DNA of 64,000 bases from Macrocystis pyrifera (Eukaryota; Sar; Phaeophyceae; Laminariales; Laminariaceae). Below the pieces are notes generated by a model. It was not told where the DNA came from, did no database searches, and saw only the letters and a list, made by a program, of their open reading frames with translations. The position numbers were made by a program, and so were the translations under genes. Positions 62,601 through 64,000 of this stretch are shown piece by piece (positions within the stretch are counted from its first letter, which is position 1; every line of letters starts with the position of its first letter). The stretch spans positions 7,954,611 through 8,018,610 of the forward strand of contig JASSKH010000021.1 in NCBI GenBank assembly GCA_031763025.1, read 5' to 3'.

Positions 62601-62763
62601 CGGTCCGCTTTGCACAGGCGATTCAGCAGCGGTCGCGAAGCTCTTGAAAGCCAACGGGCACCTTGTCGGAGCCCTAGACCCAGATGGCCGCACGGCCCTC
62701 CTCAGGACCTGCGTGGGGGGTCATCTGAAGGTGGCCAGGATCCTCGTCGAAGGCGGTGCGGAT
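46160..62763 (+). CDS. Low-complexity, ankyrin-repeat protein gene (span, continues past the right edge)
   Basis: Exons are 46160-46892, 48772-49973, 54411-54555, 58535-58798, 59761-59872, 61072-61222 and 62618-62763, with matching phases apart from frame changes inside exons 2 and 4. The N-terminal 240 residues have Lys-rich (SPKKRRKNKSKKKKGK) and long Gln-rich runs. Exon 2 is acidic then Ala/Lys/Glu-rich. Exons 3-7 encode successive ankyrin repeats, e.g. TPLMVACAAGDVEM, GWTPLMIASGGGRLGVVRVL, NSLMWACGGGHADVV, MWTPLMVACDAGSLETVRVL and TALLRTCVGGHLKVARIL. Ankyrin repeats mediate protein binding; the partner and process are unknown. No catalytic domain is visible in the window. Confidence 0.8.
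46940..47215. repeat. GATCT-rich dispersed repeat
   Basis: GATCATCGATGCCCACTTCA, GATGATCTGTATGCTCTACT and CGTAGATCATGATCTGTCTG. Related to the copy at about 29.2 kb, with the same order of landmarks. Confidence 0.65.
47760..47862. mobile_element. Eroded MITE-like family 3 copy
   Basis: CTTTAGGACTGCACTCCCATT on the left and CGATACTAAAATGGTTAAGG on the right. The core is diverged. Confidence 0.4.
47935..48050 (+). repeat. CCATGGCATGCC-type short repeats
   Basis: CATGCCGTGGCA, CCATGGCATACCATGACATC, CACGGCATCCCATGGC and CCATGGCATGCCGTGG recur irregularly over about 110 bp. Many units are self-palindromic. Confidence 0.65.
48610..48705. mobile_element. MITE-like family 3 copy
   Basis: ACCCCTTCAGGACTGCACTCC on the left and GTTCAGTGCTAAAAGGGTCT on the right form inverted ends. 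Confidence 0.55.
48772..49973 (+). CDS. Ankyrin gene exon 2 (acidic, then Ala/Lys/Glu-rich), with two frame changes
   Basis: The acceptor CACCCAG| continues exon 1 in phase (GNQEAESESDEFQNF). The frame is good to about 49170 (AAAAEAEKTAKKK) and then meets a TAG. Coding-like sequence continues in another frame as AKEKAEAEEEARAKAQAEAE and similar Ala-rich text to about 49670. It then returns to the original frame as TQKKAAATAPASPEAAPAP and ends TEAGKTQNN before the donor AAT|GTGAGT. Either two compensating indels or an unrecognised intron explain this. The Ala/Glu/Lys region would form long helices. Confidence 0.6.
49990..50090 (+). repeat. Truncated, diverged family B repeat
   Basis: TGGGCTTACTCATGTATAGC, ATTGACCACGCATCCCTTTC and AAGACGAGCGGGGGGG follow the family B head with several changes. 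Confidence 0.6.
50168..50260 (+). repeat. Very long poly-G tract (over 90 consecutive G)
   Basis: An unbroken G-run between CTACTGGCCC and TGAAAAGTCG, the longest homopolymer in the window. The assembled length may not be exact. Confidence 0.95.
50300..50520 (+). repeat. CATCAT/ATCATC microsatellite-like stretch
   Basis: Imperfect ATCATCATT and CACCATCAC trinucleotide sequence over about 200 bp after the long G-run. No coding sense. Confidence 0.75.
50669..50773. mobile_element. MITE-like family 3 copy (best preserved)
   Basis: Left end CCCTTTTTGCACTGCAGTCC and CGGGGACAA. Right end TTGTCCCCAAAACGAGACTG and CCCTAAAAGGGGTC. The arms are clearly inverted over about 40 bp. Confidence 0.75.
51497..51580. 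mobile_element. MITE-like family 2 single copy
   Basis: GTAATCAGAACCAAATATGG on the left and TACGTGGGTTCTGTTTAC on the right. Confidence 0.6.
51735..51900 (+). repeat. Direct repeat of about 160 bp, copy 1
   Basis: Starts TATGGACCTAGGGACCGAC and includes CTCTGCTCTGGTCACTCACA, AAGGTGCTTGACGATGTTAG and CTTGCCTCGCCAGATGTCTT. The second copy is at about 52580-52738. Confidence 0.85.
52418..52500. mobile_element. MITE-like family 3 copy
   Basis: CCATTTTAGGACCGCAGTCT and CGTTTTGGGGACAAATTACG on the left, with a degraded right arm (CCCGAAAACGGGATAG). Confidence 0.6.
52580..52738 (+). repeat. Direct repeat of about 160 bp, copy 2
   Basis: Starts TATGGACCTAGGGACCGACT and matches the first copy through CTTGCCTCGCCAGATGCCTT. 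The two copies lie in the same orientation about 840 bp apart. Whether they are terminal repeats of one element or separate insertions is open. Confidence 0.85.
52965..53047. mobile_element. MITE-like family 2 single copy (diverged)
   Basis: GTGATCAAAACCAAAATTTG on the left and GGCTTTGGTGCTGATTAC on the right. Confidence 0.55.
53048..54400. other. Ankyrin gene intron 2, central part without clear features
   Basis: Contains related segments with CATGAGCTTTAATGTCGATC (near 53412) and CATGAGCTTCAACGTCGACC (near 54079), plus AAGAAGGAAAACACC-like neighbours, so a diverged dispersed repeat is present. No exon supported by splice sites was found. Confidence 0.4.
54411..54555 (+). CDS. Ankyrin gene exon 3
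   Basis: The acceptor TTCGCAG| is phase 0 with exon 2. It encodes GIWDAVRKGDTDDVLAQLAS and GASIDEADSE, the start of the ankyrin array. The donor is CGAGG|GTGAGC, phase 1. Confidence 0.85.
54578..55131 (+). repeat. Full-length family A poly-G-headed repeat
   Basis: A G-tract at about 54580, then CTCATGCATGGCCGTAGTCG, the complete body, an A-run at about 55015-55035, GGCACCCTGGATGTCTAGC, and the end CCAACCCAACCCATGTATAA with ATATATATTA. About 550 bp; the reference copy for the family here. Confidence 0.9.
55132..55480 (+). repeat. Full-length family B poly-G-headed repeat, abutting family A
   Basis: A G-tract directly after the A end, then TACTCATTTGTTGCTTGTC, TTTCGAGACGGAGCACCGTT, CCTACTCCTAATAGAGACAC, CTATCTCCTAGGATAGCGG and CTCATCTCCTCTTCTAACAC. 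Confidence 0.85.
55500..56380. other. Ankyrin gene intron 3, no recognised feature
   Basis: Short frames on both strands, T-rich stretches and no splice-supported exon. The three reading frames show no protein-family signature. Confidence 0.4.
56390..56501. mobile_element. MITE-like family 1 copy (best preserved)
   Basis: Left TATTACGGGGGACCATAGTA and right TACTATGGTCCCCCGTAAAT are perfect inverse over 18 bases. The centre is AACCTATATATTTACCTATT. Confidence 0.85.
56960..57230 (+). repeat. GGCCC/CCGGCCCGG pentanucleotide-rich element
   Basis: Imperfect GGCCCGGCCCGG units interspersed with CCATCGATGTTTCAGAGGAT-like sequence. Resembles the GGGTC elements downstream in layout. Confidence 0.7.
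57471..57520 (+). repeat. CAG trinucleotide microsatellite
   Basis: About 15 AGC/CAG units with minor AAG interruptions, intronic. Confidence 0.9.
58085..58405. repeat. GGGTC/GACCC element, copy 1
   Basis: GGGCTGTTCACGGGTCGGGTC, a GGGTC array, then ACCTCCTGACCTGACCCGAC in the opposite sense. The flanks GGGCTGTTCA and CCTCCTGAC recur around the other GGGTC arrays. Confidence 0.8.
58535..58798 (+). CDS. Ankyrin gene exon 4, one-base frame change in a G-run
   Basis: Encodes RTPLMVACAAGDVEMTSLLA, then TVEGWTPLMIASGGG and VVRVLLEVGG. After the G-run at about 58708-58713 the ankyrin reading continues one frame over (ALQDRDSVFGSNSLMWACGG). One extra G would restore both the frame and the phase with exon 5, so an assembly or polymorphic homopolymer error is likely. 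The donor is TGAG|GTAAGA. Confidence 0.8.
58800..58995 (+). repeat. G-rich tract with truncated family B head
   Basis: GGGGT/GAGGT-rich sequence, a G-run at about 58915-58929, then GCGTACTTATTTTTTGCTTGCC and GACCATTGACC, ended by another G-run. Confidence 0.75.
59505..59697 (-). repeat. Family A repeat (reverse), poly-C end
   Basis: AACACCTCACGGCGCTTCGC, GACACGCTCCGTCCCGGCAT and GCAATGCATGATAATGATGG, then a C-run of about 30 at 59666-59696. Confidence 0.85.
59761..59872 (+). CDS. Ankyrin gene exon 5
   Basis: Encodes VMLEHGARHLLQSVNSD and MWTPLMVACDAGSLETVRVL, one full ankyrin repeat. The acceptor is CTTGAG| and the donor CTG|GTGAGC, ending in phase 0. Confidence 0.83.
59925..60180. repeat. 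GGGTC/GACCC element, copy 2
   Basis: CTCGGGTTAGATGGGGCC, a CCCGACCCGACCC array, and then GACCTCCTGACACGTGAACA and GCCCTG, the inverse of the flank at copy 1. Confidence 0.8.
60953..61031. mobile_element. MITE-like family 2 single copy
   Basis: TTAATCAGAACCAAATATGC on the left and CATCTTGGGGATCTGATTAC on the right. Confidence 0.6.
61072..61222 (+). CDS. Ankyrin gene exon 6
   Basis: Encodes VEAGADSGVFNKDGLTALDV and ASSRNHLVIECYLRTEGAF. The acceptor is GCAACAG| and the donor CACAG|GTTAGA, phase 1 into exon 7. Confidence 0.84.
61248..61492 (+). repeat. Truncated family B then family A heads in tandem
   Basis: A G-run, GTCATCTGCTGCTTGCCTTAG and CCACGCGTCCCTTTCGAGAG (family B), then a G-run, GGCATGCATGGCCGTAGTCG and CTACAATGCCCGGGACGGAG (family A), ended by another G-run. 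Confidence 0.8.
62130..62570 (+). repeat. TTGATTGA tetranucleotide array with embedded exon copy
   Basis: Imperfect TTGATTGATTGG over about 260 bp. It then resumes around and after a decayed exon copy (62434-62510) up to about 62570. Confidence 0.85.
62405..62512 (+). pseudogene. Decayed copy of ankyrin exon 7
   Basis: TTCGGTTCGCTTTGTCCAG then GCGATTGAGCAGCGGTCGCG matches the region before and in exon 7 (TTCGGTCCGCTTTGCACAG, GCGATTCAGCAGCGGTCGCG). The copy has in-frame stops at its second and fifth codon triplets region (TGA) and fades after CTAGATCCAGATGGC. Confidence 0.8.
62618..62763 (+). CDS. Ankyrin gene exon 7
   Basis: Encodes DSAAVAKLLKANGHLVGA and DGRTALLRTCVGGHLKVARI, ending LVEGGAD at the donor GAT|GTGAGT, phase 0. 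The gene is expected to continue beyond the window. Confidence 0.85.
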
Positions 62764-62924
62764 GTGAGTAAGCGACACATCGGACAGACCAGATTCGATC
62801 CGGGCAGTTATGTCTCCAGTATCACTCTGCGCGGAAACATAAGAACCCTTGGGTATTCACATTACTGTACAAACGATCCTTATATTTACGACCAGAGTAG
62901 TATTCATCTGAGCGCTTCACGGGT

Positions 62925-63215
62925 CATGACTCGACCCAAGGGTCGGGTCAGAAAGTTTACTAAATACCACAGACCAAATCGGGTTGGTTCGGGTCGAGTC
63001 GGGTCGCGTTGGGTCGGATCGGATCGGGTCGGGTCGAGTCGGGTCGGGTCGGGTCGGGTCGGGTCGGGACGGGTCGGGTCGGGTCGGGTCGGGTCGGGTC
63101 AGGTTGGGTCAGGTCGGATCAGGTCGGGTCGGGTCGGGTCAGGAGGTTTTCAAACTCTCACAGGTAGGATCGGGTCACCCTCGAGGTATGACCCGACCCG
63201 TGAACGCTCCTGCTA
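62925..63215 (+). repeat. GGGTC/GACCC element, copy 3
   Basis: CACGGGTCATGACTCGACCC, then about 190 bp of GGGTCGGGTC units, then TCAGGAGGTTTTCAAACTC and CGACCCGTGAACGCTCCTG. The flank pattern matches copies 1 and 2. Confidence 0.85.
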
Positions 63216-63359
63216 CACGGATAAACTGTTGGCCGGAGGTGGAGAATATGTATGTATGATACGGCTGTTGCACAACGCCTCATATCTGCAAAAAATCTGG
63301 GGCCTGGATCTACAGATACAGTTTGTAGGTCGTGATTTTTCCGAAGTGAGGCGTAAACC

Positions 63360-63680
63360 CGTTTACTTCATACAGTACGCGACGACGGTGCTTAAGAAAT
63401 CGGGAGTGAAGAAACTGATACCTGTACTTAAGAAAATCGGATTTAAGATGCTTTCAGTGGAGGAATTGAGGAATAGGGAGTTAAGAGAGCAAGCTATATA
63501 TAAAAAATTGGCGTGTAAGAATGTGGGAGTTAAGAAATTGGGAGTGAAGAAATTGAGAGGCAGTACGTTAAGGCGGCCTAAATTGGGGTTTAAGAACGTG
63601 GGAGTTCAGAAATTAGGGTGCCATGAATTGGGACTCCACAATGTGAGAGACAACCAATTGGGAGTTTTACTACCGTAGCA
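63360..63680 (+). repeat. AAGAAATTGGGAGT minisatellite, unit about 24 bp
   Basis: Variants of TTAAGAAATTGGGAGT recur about a dozen times and read as VGVKKLGVKKLR in the open frame. The frame (62554-63678) also crosses the GGGTC array and an intron, so it is a repeat artefact; an expressed peptide seems unlikely. Confidence 0.7.
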
Positions 63681-64000
63681 CCATGCTTGAAAAAAATAGC
63701 GGCAGGTTACCGTATCACACGCGCGACAAGACTGACCCCCCCCCCCCTCCCCCCTTGAACGAATTTCAAAACTCTGATTTTCTCTTCACATAACGGCGAG
63801 AGTGCAGACGCCGAGCGTTGCGTTTATGGAAAGATACCTCAACGAAGATATCTCAACAAAGATATCTCCCCACAGTCGCCCTTTTCGTTGGGTACGCCCC
63901 CCCTGAAGGCTCGTCTGGGAGAAAATCGCCTCTGAAATTCGTCCCAGGGTGTGTGCTATGTTACGCGTTATAAGGTGGGAATATCGGCAGTTTATTTATA

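Noticed and set aside
62554..63678. 374-codon plus-strand frame
   Set aside because: It joins ankyrin exon 7, intron sequence, the GGGTC array and a minisatellite. The exon has a good donor at 62764, so the continuation is not coding.

Overview
This is eukaryotic nuclear DNA from a GC-rich, intron- and repeat-heavy genome. A large stramenopile alga, most likely a brown alga, fits best. The clues are few genes with small exons and multi-kilobase introns, GT-AG splicing with good donors (GTGAGT, GTAAGC), abundant homopolymer-G tracts and a giant-virus-like insertion. The lineage is inferred from genome style; nothing here proves it.

Three host genes can be assembled exon by exon. (1) HRD1/synoviolin, the ER-membrane RING-H2 ubiquitin ligase of ER-associated degradation, runs on + from 2652 to about 21.3 kb in about ten exons. 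Intron 1 is 6.5 kb and carries a decayed non-LTR retrotransposon, an inverted-repeat element and a degenerate minisatellite. (2) Mitochondrial tRNA 2-thiouridylase (TRMU/MnmA family) runs on - from 45544 to about 26.4 kb, with PP-loop, both catalytic cysteines and C-terminal barrel. One small exon was not found. (3) A low-complexity, ankyrin-repeat gene runs on + from 46160 past the right edge. TRMU and the ankyrin gene are divergent across 615 bp; HRD1 and TRMU converge across about 5 kb of repeats.

Inside the unresolved TRMU intron, from about 30.64 to 36.755 kb, lies about 6.1 kb of AT-rich, compact, intron-poor DNA. It holds two tandem C2H2 zinc-finger genes, a broken ankyrin gene, a Cys-rich protein gene, a frameshifted gene of giant-virus style, and three copies of a two-hairpin intergenic element. 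It interrupts a copy of a host poly-G-headed repeat cleanly, so the order of events is TRMU intron, then host repeat, then viral DNA. Stops and frameshifts indicate decay.

The rest is repeats: two related poly-G-headed families (A and B) that abut head to tail, three small inverted-repeat MITE-like families, mobile GGGTC arrays, dispersed GATCT-rich repeats, many minisatellites, and very long G/C homopolymers. A recurring theme is that decayed extra copies of coding exons lie beside the intact exon in all three host genes.
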